34,899 bases of DNA, from the NCBI GenBank assembly GCA_014376815.1, contig JACMQV010000124.1, positions 1 through 34,899 on the forward strand, in the 5' to 3' direction. A model generated the notes under the pieces. That model was not told where the DNA came from. It saw only the letters and a program-made list of their open reading frames with translations, and ran no database searches. Positions 7,975-16,357 of the stretch are shown in pieces. Position numbers and translations under genes: made by a program. Origin of the DNA: Cryobacterium sp. (GTDB taxonomy: Bacteria; Actinomycetota; Actinomycetes; Actinomycetales; Microbacteriaceae). Position 1 is the stretch's first letter. The number at the start of each line of letters is the position of its first letter.

Positions 7975-9185
7975 TACTGCAGGGAGGCGTCGCTGGACGC
8001 GCCCGTCTGGAGGTTCGCCGGGATGTGGGCCAGGTACGACTCCAGGTTGCGACGGGTTTCGTCGATCGAATCCCCGCCGAATTTCTCCAGGACCGAGTTC
8101 GCGAGCACGAGAGCCACCATCGCCTCCGCCACCACGCCGGCCGCCGGCACCGCACAGACGTCGGAACGCTGGTGGTGCGCCGGCGCGGCCTCACTGGTGG
8201 TCACGTCGACCGTGCGGAGGGCCCGTGGGATTGTCGCGATGGGCTTCATCCCGGCCCGAACCCGCAGCACGGTTCCGGTGCTCATGCCGCCCTCGGTGCC
8301 GCCGGCCTTGTCGCTGACTCGCTGGATGCGTCCGTCGGACTGGACCAGCTCGTCGTGGGCATCCGAGCCGCGGCGGGTCGTGGTGAGGAATCCGTCGCCG
8401 ACCTCGACGCCCTTGATCGCCTGGATGCCCATGAGAGCGGCGGCCAGTTGCGAGTCCAGCCGACGGTCCCAGTGCACGAAGGAGCCCAGCCCGGGAGGCA
8501 GGTTGTAGGCGAGCACCTCGACGACGCCGCCGAGCGTGTCGCCCTCCTTGTGCGCGAGGTCGACTTCGGCCACCATCTTGGCGGAGGTGGCCTGATCGAA
8601 GCAGCGCAGCGGGTCGGCGTCCAGGGCTTCCACGTCTCCCGGGGTGGGAAGCGGGGCGTCCTCCGGCACGCGGACCGGTCCGATGGACAGCGTGTGGCTG
8701 ACCAGGCCGATCCCCAGTTCAGACAGGAACGAACGGGCGATCGCGCCCAGGGCGACGCGGGCCGCGGTCTCGCGGGCGCTGGCGCGCTCGAGCACCGGGC
8801 GGGCCTCGTCGAAACCGTACTTCTGCATGCCGACGAGGTCGGCGTGACCGGGCCGGGGCCGGGTCAGGGGTGCGCCGCGGCCTCGGCCGCTGGGCGTTTC
8901 CTCCGGCGCCTCGGGGCTCATCACGTCGACCCACTTGGGCCATTCCGTGTTGCCGATGCGCAGGGCGACCGGTCCACCCAGGGTGAGTCCGAAGCGCACG
9001 CCGCCGGAGATGTTCAGTTCGTCCTGCTCGAATTTCATCCGCGCACCTCGGCCGTAGCCGAGTTTGCGGCGCGCAAGATCGAGGCGGATCGCATCAAGGG
9101 TGACCGGGATTCCAGCGGGCAAACCCTCGACAATGGCGATGAGTTCGGGGCCGTGGGACTCTCCGGCAGTGAGCCAACGAAGCAT
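7974..9185 (-). CDS. aroC: Chorismate synthase
   Basis: A 403-residue reduced-FMN-dependent enzyme that makes chorismate from 5-enolpyruvylshikimate 3-phosphate, the last shikimate step. The start is ATG 9185, which gives [17 protein letters not shown] is the N-terminal signature. [16 protein letters not shown] follows near residue 100-120, then [16 protein letters not shown] and the C-terminal [20 protein letters not shown] segment. The frame extends upstream to 9386 but that part overlaps aroE and does not resemble the family. An AGGA lies upstream of the start. It begins 5 bases after aroE and its stop overlaps the aroK start. Confidence 0.95.
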   Translation of the reverse strand: MLRWLTAGESHGPELIAIVEGLPAGIPVTLDAIRLDLARRKLGYGRGARMKFEQDELNISGGVRFGLTLGGPVALRIGNTEWPKWVDVMSPEAPEETPSGRGRGAPLTRPRPGHADLVGMQKYGFDEARPVLERASARETAARVALGAIARSFLSELGIGLVSHTLSIGPVRVPEDAPLPTPGDVEALDADPLRCFDQATSAKMVAEVDLAHKEGDTLGGVVEVLAYNLPPGLGSFVHWDRRLDSQLAAALMGIQAIKGVEVGDGFLTTTRRGSDAHDELVQSDGRIQRVSDKAGGTEGGMSTGTVLRVRAGMKPIATIPRALRTVDVTTSEAAPAHHQRSDVCAVPAAGVVAEAMVALVLANSVLEKFGGDSIDETRRNLESYLAHIPANLQTGASSDASLQ

Positions 9186-9190
9186 GCCCA

Positions 9191-10072
9191 CTATCCTGTC
9201 ACAGCCTGTCCGGTCAGGGCGCCGCGCATGGCCTCCAGTACCGCGTCCTCGCCCGGAACCGGCTCGAACGGATCGCCGGAGCGGAAGATGCGCACCTGGA
9301 TCAGGGCCTGGTGCAGCAGCATCCCCTGCCCTGAACGAACAAGGCCGCCCGCCGCGGACCACGACCGGGCCAGTTCGCTCGGCCACGGCGAATAGCTGAC
9401 GTCGAAGAGCGGGGCCCGGGCGCGCAGGTCGGCGGGGAACTCGGCGCCGAGGATGGTGCCGCCCGGCAGGGTGCTGATCACCAGTTCACTCCGCCTGGTC
9501 GGATCGTCGAGATCCGCGAGGTCGCCGACCGTCACGACCATCCCGAGGCTGCGGCCCAGCGAGGCCAGGTCCGCCGCCTTCGCCGGGGTTCGCACCAGGA
9601 CCTCGACCATCTCGGCGCCCAGGTCTGCCGCCGCGACGAGGGCGGACGCCGCCGTGGCGCCGGCGCCGAGCACGGTCACGTGGGCGGCCTGGCGCACCCC
9701 GGCCTCGGCCAGGGCGCGCACCAGGCCCGCGACATCCGTGTTGAATCCCTGCCTGGTTCGACGGCCCTCCGCCTGGCCGAAGAGCACGGTGTTCACCGAA
9801 CCGGTCTGCGCGGCGACCCGGTCCATGCCGTCCAGGAGCGGCAGGATCTCGTGTTTGAGGGGCATCGTCAGCGACAGGCCGAGCCAGTCGTCGTTCAGCG
9901 ACCCGACAAAGGCGGGAAGAGCGCCGGCGGTGACCTCGACCGCGTCGTAGTGCCAGTCCAGCGAGAGCGCCCGGTAGGCGGCCCGGTGCAGCACCGGCGA
10001 CAGCGAGTGCGCGATCGGCGAGCCCAGCACCGCGAGGCGCCGGGGAGATTGCGACCGCTCGCTCTCAGCCAT
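9191..10072 (-). CDS. aroE: Shikimate dehydrogenase
   Basis: A 293-residue NADP-type reductase of 3-dehydroshikimate to shikimate. Substrate-binding SLSP is at residues 23-26, catalytic Lys73 lies in TMPLKHE, and GFNTDVAG carries the partner Asp. The nucleotide-binding turn is GAGATA, and the closing block is [12 protein letters not shown] with GMLLHQA. ATG 10072 lies inside the last codons of mltG (8-base overlap, GAGTATGGCTGA), implying coupled translation. The frame continues a little upstream but those residues belong to mltG in another phase. The coenzyme preference is inferred from the family. Confidence 0.92.
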   Translation of the reverse strand: MAESERSQSPRRLAVLGSPIAHSLSPVLHRAAYRALSLDWHYDAVEVTAGALPAFVGSLNDDWLGLSLTMPLKHEILPLLDGMDRVAAQTGSVNTVLFGQAEGRRTRQGFNTDVAGLVRALAEAGVRQAAHVTVLGAGATAASALVAAADLGAEMVEVLVRTPAKAADLASLGRSLGMVVTVGDLADLDDPTRRSELVISTLPGGTILGAEFPADLRARAPLFDVSYSPWPSELARSWSAAGGLVRSGQGMLLHQALIQVRIFRSGDPFEPVPGEDAVLEAMRGALTGQAVTG

Positions 10073-11375
10073 ACTCGGGATGCTCGTCCATCCAGGCCAT
10101 CCATTTGGTGACGGCCGCGTCATGCTCCTCCGCGGTGGCGGAGAAGATGGTTTCGCCCGTGTCGAGGTTCCAGGTCACGAAGTAGAGCCAGGGCCCGTCG
10201 GCCGGGTGCCCGGCAGCATCGATCGCGTCGTCCCCCGGGTTCGAGATCGGCCCGACCGGCAGCCCCGGGTGCTGGTAGGTGTTGTAGGCGTTGCCGGGGT
10301 CGCCCCGCTCGGCATCCGTCGTGGTCACGCGGTGGGTCGCCCCGGTGCCGTAGGCGACCGTGGCGTCGGACTGCAGGAGCCCGGTCTCCCACTTCGTCGG
10401 ATCGAGCCGGTTCAGGAACACCCGGGCGACCTTGTAGTAGTCCTCGGTCAAGCCGGCTTCGCGTTGGATCAGGGAGGCCAGCACGATGGTCTTCCACCGG
10501 TTCTCGGGGGCCACCCCGGCCTCGTCGAGGGCCTTGAACTGACGATCGACGAGGGTCTTGATGGCGGCTGTCGCCGTGAGCTCCGGCTCGAAGGTGTAGG
10601 TCGCCGGGAACAGGAAGCCCTCGAGAGTGGTGGCCTCGGCCGGAAGCCCGTATGCCGTGACATCGGTGGCGGCGGCCTGCAGGTCCGCCAGCGGGATGCT
10701 GGTGCCCTCCGAGACCAGTTGGAGCACATCCACTGCGGCGGTGCCCTCGGGGATGACGACTGTCTGTTCGAGTTTGTTCGCGGGGTCAAGCAGTGCGTCG
10801 AGGGCTGCGCGACCGCTCATCTGGCCGGCCAGCTGGTACGCGCCGGGCTGGAACACGGGCGCGGGCGACTCCTTGAGCAGCAGTGAGTAGAACGCCTCGT
10901 AGCTCTTGACGACGTCCTGGTCGACGAGGGAATTCGCCACGTCCTGCCCGGTTTCGCCGTCGTGGATCATCACGACGACCTTGGAAGTGCCCGTGCCGGT
11001 GTAGTCGGCGGGTCCCTGCACGGCAGCGATGATCTTCGCGATGGGTTCCTGCAACAGCACGACCCCTCCGCCGACCAGTGCGACCACGACCAGGGCAACG
11101 ATCAGCCCGACCCAGGCGCCGCGGCGACTCTTCCTGCGCGGCGGCTCGGAGCCGATCTGGGTTCGGCGGCTGGAACGCGTACCCGAGGCCCGGGATTCAC
11201 GGGCGGCCCGGCGCGACGTGGCCGACGGGGAGACTCCGTGCTCGGCCGGTCCCGGGACTGCCGCATCATGCGAGTCAGCGTGGACCGTCTCGGTTTCTCC
11301 GCTGAGCAGACCCTCCCAGCCCGAGGGAGCGGCCTCGGGCTGGGGACGGTCGGGATCAGCGGGAGGATTCGTCAC
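10065..11375 (-). CDS. mltG: Endolytic murein transglycosylase (YceG family)
   Basis: A 436-residue inner-membrane protein that cleaves nascent glycan strands and so helps terminate peptidoglycan polymerisation. It has a long, polar, probably cytoplasmic tail (residues 1-86, Ser/Arg/Pro-rich), one membrane helix at about 87-108, a LysM-like region from about 130, and the catalytic YceG domain. Catalytic Glu306 lies in SLIQREAG, and downstream blocks include VFLNRLD and LPVGPISNPG. The start is GTG 11375, whose GTGA overlaps the ruvX stop. It sits between ruvX and aroE, as in many Actinobacteria. Confidence 0.93.
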   Translation of the reverse strand: MTNPPADPDRPQPEAAPSGWEGLLSGETETVHADSHDAAVPGPAEHGVSPSATSRRAARESRASGTRSSRRTQIGSEPPRRKSRRGAWVGLIVALVVVALVGGGVVLLQEPIAKIIAAVQGPADYTGTGTSKVVVMIHDGETGQDVANSLVDQDVVKSYEAFYSLLLKESPAPVFQPGAYQLAGQMSGRAALDALLDPANKLEQTVVIPEGTAAVDVLQLVSEGTSIPLADLQAAATDVTAYGLPAEATTLEGFLFPATYTFEPELTATAAIKTLVDRQFKALDEAGVAPENRWKTIVLASLIQREAGLTEDYYKVARVFLNRLDPTKWETGLLQSDATVAYGTGATHRVTTTDAERGDPGNAYNTYQHPGLPVGPISNPGDDAIDAAGHPADGPWLYFVTWNLDTGETIFSATAEEHDAAVTKWMAWMDEHPEYG

Positions 11376-11848
11376 TGTGGCGGCCCTTCGGTCTGTGCCA
11401 CCGGCGAACCCGGCGGCTTTCCCAGAGCACGTTCGGTGTCGAGGGCATGTTGTAAAATTATAGTCGCGGCGACCTGATCGACCACTGGGCGCTGCGTCTT
11501 CGCCTTGCGTCCGGCGGCGCGCAAAACCGACTGCGCGGCAACCGTGGAGAGGCGCTCGTCGACCAGGCGCACCGGGACCGACAGGGTCCGGGCGAGCAGC
11601 TCCGCGAACCCGACGGCGTCGTTGGTCGAGGCCGTGCGGTTTCCCGACAGCGCAAGTGGCAGTCCGACCACGACCTCGATGGCGTCGAGCTCGGCCACCA
11701 CCGCCGCGATCCGCACCACGTCCAGGCTGCCGGAGTGGTCGCGGCTCACGGTCTCGACCGGGGTGGCCAGCATGCCGTGCGGATCGCTGCGGGCAAGCCC
11801 GATCCGCGCTGTCCCGACGTCCACTCCCACTCGCACGCCATGACGCAT
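11372..11848 (-). CDS. ruvX: RuvX/YqgF putative RNase H-fold nuclease
   Basis: A 158-residue RNase H-fold protein of the YqgF family, linked to pre-16S rRNA 5' end processing and formerly annotated as a Holliday-junction resolvase. The motif GVDVGTARIGLARSD carries the first catalytic Asp. VVGLPLALSG and VRLVDERLST supply the next acidic positions, and a final Asp lies in VVDQVAATIIL. ATG 11848 follows the alaS stop by 5 bases, and its own stop overlaps the mltG start, so it is an internal member of a coupled run. Confidence 0.93.
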   Translation of the reverse strand: MRHGVRVGVDVGTARIGLARSDPHGMLATPVETVSRDHSGSLDVVRIAAVVAELDAIEVVVGLPLALSGNRTASTNDAVGFAELLARTLSVPVRLVDERLSTVAAQSVLRAAGRKAKTQRPVVDQVAATIILQHALDTERALGKPPGSPVAQTEGPPQ

Positions 11849-11853
11849 GACGA

Positions 11854-14508
11854 TCAGCCCGCTACAGCGGATCTGACGGCTGCGAGGGCGTTCGGGATGG
11901 CAGCGACGTCGGTGCCGCCGCCCTGGGCGAGGTCGTCCTTGCCGCCGCCACCGCCCCCGAGGATGCCGGCAACCTGCTTGGCCAGCGTTCCGGCCCGGTG
12001 ACCGGACTCCCGGGCTTCGGCGTTGGTCGCCACGATGACGACCGGCTTGTCGCCCACCACGGCCGCGAGGGCGACGACCGCCGGCGCGCTTCCCAGCTGG
12101 GTGCGCGTGGCCGTCACCAGCATCCGCAGGTCATCGGCGGAGTTCAGGGTGCCGACATTCCCTGCGACCACCTTCACGGATCCGGCCATGGCCGCGGACG
12201 CGACGAGGGCCGGCACCTTGTCGGTGAGCGCCCTGGCCTCGAACGCGGCGATCTTCTTCTCGGCTGCCTTCAGGCTCTGCACCAACTCGTTGACGCGTTC
12301 CGGCAGCTGCTCCCGGGGGGTCTTCAGACTGGAGGTGAGCTGCGAGACCAGGGCGCGCTCCGCTGCCAGGTCACGGAAGGCCTCGAGTCCCACCAGGGAC
12401 TCCACGCGTCGGTTGGTCGAACCGACCGACGCTTCGCTGACCAGGCTGATCATTCCGATTTCCGCGCTGGAACTGACGTGTGTTCCCGCGCAGAGCTCGC
12501 GCGACCAGGGACCACCGATGTCGACGACGCGCACGCGGTCCCCGTATTTCTCGCTGAACAGGGCCATCGCGCCGAGGGCCTTGGCCTCGGCGAGAGGCAG
12601 CTCCCGGGTGAGGACGGGAAGGTTGTCCCGGATGGCGTTGTTCGAGATCTCTTCGATTTCGCTGCGGGTCGCCGGAGACAGGGCCTGGTTCCAGGAGAAG
12701 TCGAGGCGGAAGAAACCGGCCTTGTTGTACGAGCCGGACTGGTGCGCGTTGGGCCCGAGTACCTGCCGGAGAGCGGCATGCAGCACGTGCGTTCCGGAGT
12801 GGGCCTGGCGTGCGCCCCGGCGCCAGTCGGGATCCACGACGCTGGTCGCCGCCTCGCCGACGGCCACCTCTCCGGACCGGACCTGCACCTTGTGGCTGAT
12901 CAGTCCCTTGACCGGCTTCTGCACGTCGAGGACCTCGAGTTCGTAGCCGGTTCCGACGATGAGCCCCGCGTCGGCCTCCTGCCCGCCGGATTCGGCGTAC
13001 AGCGCGGTTTCGGCCAGGATCACCTCGGCGATCTCGCCCGCGACGGCACTGGTGACGGACAGGCCGCCGACGATGATCCCCAGCACGGTGGACTCGGTCT
13101 GCAGGGTGTCGTAGCCCGTGAAGACGGTCTCCCCCGACGCACGGAAGGCGCTGTAGACCGACAGGTCGGCGAGGTGCGTCTTCTTGGCCTTGGCATCCGC
13201 CTTGGCCATGGAGCGCTGCTTGTTCATCAGCGTGTCGAAGGCCTCGCGGTTGACGCTGAGCCCGGCTTCCTCGGCCATCTCGAGGGTGATCTCGATCGGG
13301 AAGCCGTAGGTGTCGTGCAGCAGGAACGCGGTGTCGCCCGGAAGAACGGCCTTCTGAGCCTTCTTGGTCTTGGCTACGGCGAGGTCCAGCACGGCGCTGC
13401 CACTGGCGAGGGTGCGGAGGAACGTCTCCTCTTCGGCGTACGCAGCCTGGCTGATGCGGGCATAGTCGGCCTTGACCTCGGGGTACGCGCTGGACATGGC
13501 GTCCCGCGACGCCGGGAAAAGCTCCGGGAAGGTCGCGGTGTCAACGCCGAGCAGTCGCATGGCGCGGACGCTGCGCCGCATGAGACGGCGCAGGATGTAC
13601 CCGCGGCCCTCGTTGGACGGCATCACACCGTCACTCATCAGCATGAGGGAGGAGCGCACGTGGTCGGCGACGATGCGCATCCGCACGTCATCGTCGTGGA
13701 CCGCGCCGTAGCGGCGACCCGACAGGGCTGCGGCCCGGTCGAGGACCGGTCGGACCTGGTCGATCTCGTACATGTTCTCGACGCCCTGCTTGAGGAAGGC
13801 GACGCGTTCGAGACCCATGCCGGTATCGATATTCTTCTTCGGCAGATCGCCGAGGATGACGAAGTCGTTCTTGCCGCTGCCTTCGCCGCGCAGGTACTGC
13901 ATGAACACGAGGTTCCAGATTTCGACGTACCGGTCGTCGTCGGTGGCCGGACCCCCGTCGATGCCGTACGCGGGGCCACGGTCGAAGAAGATCTCGGAGC
14001 AGGGGCCGGCCGGACCGGGCTGACCGGTCGACCAGTAGTTGGTGTCCATGCCCAAACGCTGGATCCGGTTTTCCGGCAGCCCGAGGGCACGCCAATAGCG
14101 GAAGGCCTCGTCATCATCCTCGTAGACCGTGACCCAGAGATCCTTCTCCGCGAAACCGTAGCCGCCATCGCCTTCAGACGTGGTCAGGAGCTCCCAGGCG
14201 TAGCCGATGGCTTCTTCCTTGAAGTAGTCACCGAACGAGAAGTTCCCATTCATCTGGAAGAACGTGCCGTGTCGAGGGGTCTTGCCGACCTCTTCGATGT
14301 CGTTGGTGCGGATGCATTTCTGCACACTCGTGGCCCGGGGGTACGGGGCCGGCACGAGGCCGGTCAGGTAGGGCACGAACGGAACCATTCCGGCAACCGT
14401 GAAGAGGAGAGTGGGGTCGTCACTGACGAGCGACGCGGACGGGACAACGGTGTGCCCACGATCCGCAAAGAAGTCGAGCCAGCGCCCGCGAATTTCAGCA
14501 GTCTGCAT
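11854..14508 (-). CDS. alaS: Alanine--tRNA ligase
   Basis: An 884-residue class II aminoacyl-tRNA synthetase that attaches alanine to tRNA-Ala and edits mischarged Ser/Gly. The catalytic core spans about 1-250, with KCIRTNDIEEVGKTPRHGTFF as the motif 2 region. It is followed by the tRNA-recognition helices, the editing domain with zinc ligands in HSGTHVLH and CAGTHV, and the C-terminal DHHA1 domain ending in GGGGGGKDDLAQGGG. Full length for the family. The ribosome-binding site is weak (ACGGAAC). It is followed by ruvX after 5 bases and preceded by a small membrane protein. Confidence 0.97.
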   Translation of the reverse strand: MQTAEIRGRWLDFFADRGHTVVPSASLVSDDPTLLFTVAGMVPFVPYLTGLVPAPYPRATSVQKCIRTNDIEEVGKTPRHGTFFQMNGNFSFGDYFKEEAIGYAWELLTTSEGDGGYGFAEKDLWVTVYEDDDEAFRYWRALGLPENRIQRLGMDTNYWSTGQPGPAGPCSEIFFDRGPAYGIDGGPATDDDRYVEIWNLVFMQYLRGEGSGKNDFVILGDLPKKNIDTGMGLERVAFLKQGVENMYEIDQVRPVLDRAAALSGRRYGAVHDDDVRMRIVADHVRSSLMLMSDGVMPSNEGRGYILRRLMRRSVRAMRLLGVDTATFPELFPASRDAMSSAYPEVKADYARISQAAYAEEETFLRTLASGSAVLDLAVAKTKKAQKAVLPGDTAFLLHDTYGFPIEITLEMAEEAGLSVNREAFDTLMNKQRSMAKADAKAKKTHLADLSVYSAFRASGETVFTGYDTLQTESTVLGIIVGGLSVTSAVAGEIAEVILAETALYAESGGQEADAGLIVGTGYELEVLDVQKPVKGLISHKVQVRSGEVAVGEAATSVVDPDWRRGARQAHSGTHVLHAALRQVLGPNAHQSGSYNKAGFFRLDFSWNQALSPATRSEIEEISNNAIRDNLPVLTRELPLAEAKALGAMALFSEKYGDRVRVVDIGGPWSRELCAGTHVSSSAEIGMISLVSEASVGSTNRRVESLVGLEAFRDLAAERALVSQLTSSLKTPREQLPERVNELVQSLKAAEKKIAAFEARALTDKVPALVASAAMAGSVKVVAGNVGTLNSADDLRMLVTATRTQLGSAPAVVALAAVVGDKPVVIVATNAEARESGHRAGTLAKQVAGILGGGGGGKDDLAQGGGTDVAAIPNALAAVRSAVAG

Positions 14509-14547
14509 GTGTTCCGTAGTTCGTTGTAGCGGGAAAGAGATGGATAT

Positions 14548-14781
14548 TTACGGCGTGGTGAGCTTGCCGACCACGTCTTCGGTGTCCGACGCGATGTCAC
14601 CGATGGCGTCCCTCAGCTCGGCCTCGCGCTTGCGGTAACCGTCCGAGATGGCCTCACCGAACTCGCGCGCCTTAGTGTCGAGATCGGCAAAGAACTGTTT
14701 GCCCTGCCGCGTCTTGCCGGCTTCCCGGGCGACGAGGAGCCCGGTGACCACACCGACGACAAACCAGATGAAGTTCTTCAT
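14548..14781 (-). CDS. Small membrane-anchored protein (YtxH-like)
   Basis: A 77-residue protein with one N-terminal membrane helix (residues 3-19, FIWFVVGVVTGLLVA) and a charged, probably helical tail with alternating Lys/Glu/Asp. The GxxxGxLVA pattern in the helix is typical of YtxH-type proteins. A small membrane protein and a DUF948 protein commonly precede alaS in Actinobacteria, so the position is typical but the function is unknown. ATG 14781 follows GGGAG by 8 bases. It lies 39 bases upstream of alaS, on the same strand. Confidence 0.8.
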   Translation of the reverse strand: MKNFIWFVVGVVTGLLVAREAGKTRQGKQFFADLDTKAREFGEAISDGYRKREAELRDAIGDIASDTEDVVGKLTTP

Positions 14782-14913
14782 GACAAATGCTCCCTGACGT
14801 GTGTGGAGACCCTGAGTGGTGCTGGGGACGCGTGTGCAGCTCGCGTGAACTGCACGAACGCGGTTCTGGCCGGCGAATCCGAGACTCGACCGGCTTCTTT
14901 CCAGAGTACCCGA

Positions 14914-15288
14914 CTACCTGCGCCGGCGGCGGGTGACGGCCGGGCGGCCGGCCCCGAGGGCGGCGCGCACACCGGCGGTGGAGCCGGCGAGCTTGACCAG
15001 CGGACCACCGACGGTCGCGGCGACCAGGGCCACCATCGCGGAGACGTTGCCCGTGACATCCGCCACATTCTTCGTGATGGTATCCACCCGGGCGAGCTGG
15101 GAGTTGGTCTCCTGCAGCGTCTTCGTGGATTCCTCGAGCAAGGGCGTCACATTGTGGCTCAGGTCCCGGATGGCCAGGGTCGTCTCGTCGAAAACGCGCC
15201 CCAGTTTGAACAACGGAACGGCCAGGAAGATGACCAGGACCGCAAACCCACCCGCAAAGACAAGACCGACGATATCTGCACCTGACAT
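14914..15288 (-). CDS. DUF948 membrane protein
   Basis: A 124-residue DUF948-family protein. An N-terminal membrane helix (residues 5-25, IVGLVFAGGFAVLVIFLAVPL) is followed by a long amphipathic stretch (about 30-85) with heptad-like hydrophobics and many Thr/Asn. A second hydrophobic patch (VSAMVALVAATVGGPLV) precedes a very basic tail ending RRRRR. Several proteins of this family look like methyl-accepting-type coiled coils, but no function is established. The start at ATG 15288 fits the family better than the in-frame ATG 33 bases upstream. It lies between the rpsD terminator and the small membrane-protein gene. Confidence 0.82.
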   Translation of the reverse strand: MSGADIVGLVFAGGFAVLVIFLAVPLFKLGRVFDETTLAIRDLSHNVTPLLEESTKTLQETNSQLARVDTITKNVADVTGNVSAMVALVAATVGGPLVKLAGSTAGVRAALGAGRPAVTRRRRR

Positions 15289-15347
15289 TGACCAACCACC
15301 CATTCCTCGATCGGCATGCACCGAAATTCGGCGTGCAGAGAACGCAA

Positions 15348-15378
15348 AGAGCGGACCACCCCAGGGGTGATCCGCTCT
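15348..15378 (-). terminator. Rho-independent terminator of rpsD
   Basis: On the minus strand AGAGCGGATCACCCC and GGGGTGGTCCGCTCT form a 15-bp stem with one internal mismatch around a single-base apex, so the real loop is a few bases wider. The stem is followed by a short T-run (CTCTTTGCG). It lies 50 bases after the rpsD stop, and is the only hairpin here with a hint of a U-tract. Confidence 0.8.
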
Positions 15379-15428
15379 CCAGCGTAGTTCAGATGAGCTG
15401 CCTGACGGCGGCGCAGGTGAAAATGAAC

Positions 15429-16058
15429 CTAGCGGGCCGCGTAGTACTCGACGACGAGCTGGACTTCACAGGTCACCGGGATTTCGATGCGCTTGGGGCG
15501 ACGCACGAGGCGGGCCTGCAGCTTGTCGATCTCGACCTCGAGGTACGGCGGGAGCTTCGGCAGAACGTCGACGTGACCGCCGGCGGCTGCAACCTGGAAC
15601 GGCTCCATGCCCTCGCTCTTGGGCTTGACGTGGATGAGCTGACCCGGCTTCACGCGGAAGGAGGGGCGGTCAACCAGCTGGCCGTCGATGAGGATGTGAC
15701 GGTGCACAATCATCTGACGGGCCTGGGCGGTGGTGCGGGCGATTGCCGAGCGCACGAGAAGAGCGTCAAGACGGGTCTCGAGGATCTCGACCAGGTTCTC
15801 ACCGGTCAGTCCCTGAGCGCGGCGAGCTTCCTCGAACGCGATCTTCAGCTGGGCCTCGCGGATGCCGTACTGGGCGCGTAAGCGCTGCTTTTCGCGCAGG
15901 CGAACGGCGTAGTCGGAGTCGGTCTTGCGCTTGGTGCGACCGTGCTCGCCCGGTGCGTAAGGACGCTTCTCCAGGTAGCGAGCGGCCTTCGGGGTCAGGG
16001 CGATGCCCAGGGCCCGCGAGAGGCGGGTCTTACTGCGGGTACGTGACTTGGTAGACAC
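15429..16058 (-). CDS. rpsD: 30S ribosomal protein S4
   Basis: A 209-residue primary 16S rRNA-binding protein that helps nucleate small-subunit assembly and maintain decoding fidelity. EKRPYAPGEHG and DYAVRLREKQRLRAQYG match the family's N-terminal domain, and the S4 RNA-binding module runs about 98-160 (LDALLVRSAIARTTAQARQMIVHRHI). The N-terminus has no cysteines, so this is the zinc-free form. The start is GTG 16058, preceded by GAAAGGACACC. The frame is open a further 45 codons upstream through a 14-bp minisatellite, but that extension does not resemble S4. It is monocistronic, with its own terminator and a 299-base upstream gap. Confidence 0.96.
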   Translation of the reverse strand: MSTKSRTRSKTRLSRALGIALTPKAARYLEKRPYAPGEHGRTKRKTDSDYAVRLREKQRLRAQYGIREAQLKIAFEEARRAQGLTGENLVEILETRLDALLVRSAIARTTAQARQMIVHRHILIDGQLVDRPSFRVKPGQLIHVKPKSEGMEPFQVAAAGGHVDVLPKLPPYLEVEIDKLQARLVRRPKRIEIPVTCEVQLVVEYYAAR

Positions 16059-16110
16059 GGTGTCCTTTCGATGGAACTGCAAACAGGGGAAACCAGGGCG
16101 CCGGCCGGCG

Positions 16111-16182
16111 GGTTGAACAGCGCGGGTTGAACAGCACAGGTTGAACAACACAGGTTGAACAGCGCGGGTTGAACAGCACAGG
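16111..16182. repeat. 14-bp minisatellite (5 units) in the rpsD upstream region
   Basis: Five head-to-tail units of consensus GGTTGAACAGCRCR start at 16111, 16125, 16139, 16153 and 16167, followed by a final GG. Units 1 and 4 are identical, as are units 2 and 5; unit 3 differs from unit 2 by one base. Unit order therefore suggests a duplicated three-unit block. The array ends 53 bases upstream of the rpsD GTG, within the 299-base gap (16059-16357) between rarA and rpsD. The rest of that gap has no gene; I see only a weak -10-like TAGCCT on the minus strand near 16300. It probably lies in the rpsD leader RNA or promoter. Confidence 0.92.
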
Positions 16183-16357
16183 CACAGCGTCATGGGAGTT
16201 CAGAGGGGTGTTTGCCACGGGACGCCCGGCTACAGAGCGAAACCCATCCAAGTCTGGAAACGGACGCAGCCGCATACCGTTCCAGTTGTAGGCCCGTTCA
16301 GGCTATCACATGGGCGCTGCGGCCAGGCCGGCTCGGCGGCACGCAGTGCACCGCGAG

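Noticed and set aside
11998-14529. A long plus-strand open frame antisense to alaS
   Set aside because: Same reason: codon-bias shadow. Its sequence is low-complexity and matches no family.
14834-14862. GTGCAG/CTGCAC stem between the DUF948 gene and the small membrane-protein gene as a terminator
   Set aside because: It has only 6 bp with a 10-base loop, and it lies too close to the next gene in a likely operon.
16111-16182. The rpsD-upstream repeats as a CRISPR array
   Set aside because: The units are 14 bp and contiguous, with no spacers and no cas genes nearby.
16059-16193. N-terminal extension of S4 through the minisatellite
   Set aside because: The extension is Cys/Thr-rich and repeat-encoded, unlike S4, and a good GAAAGGA site precedes GTG 16058.
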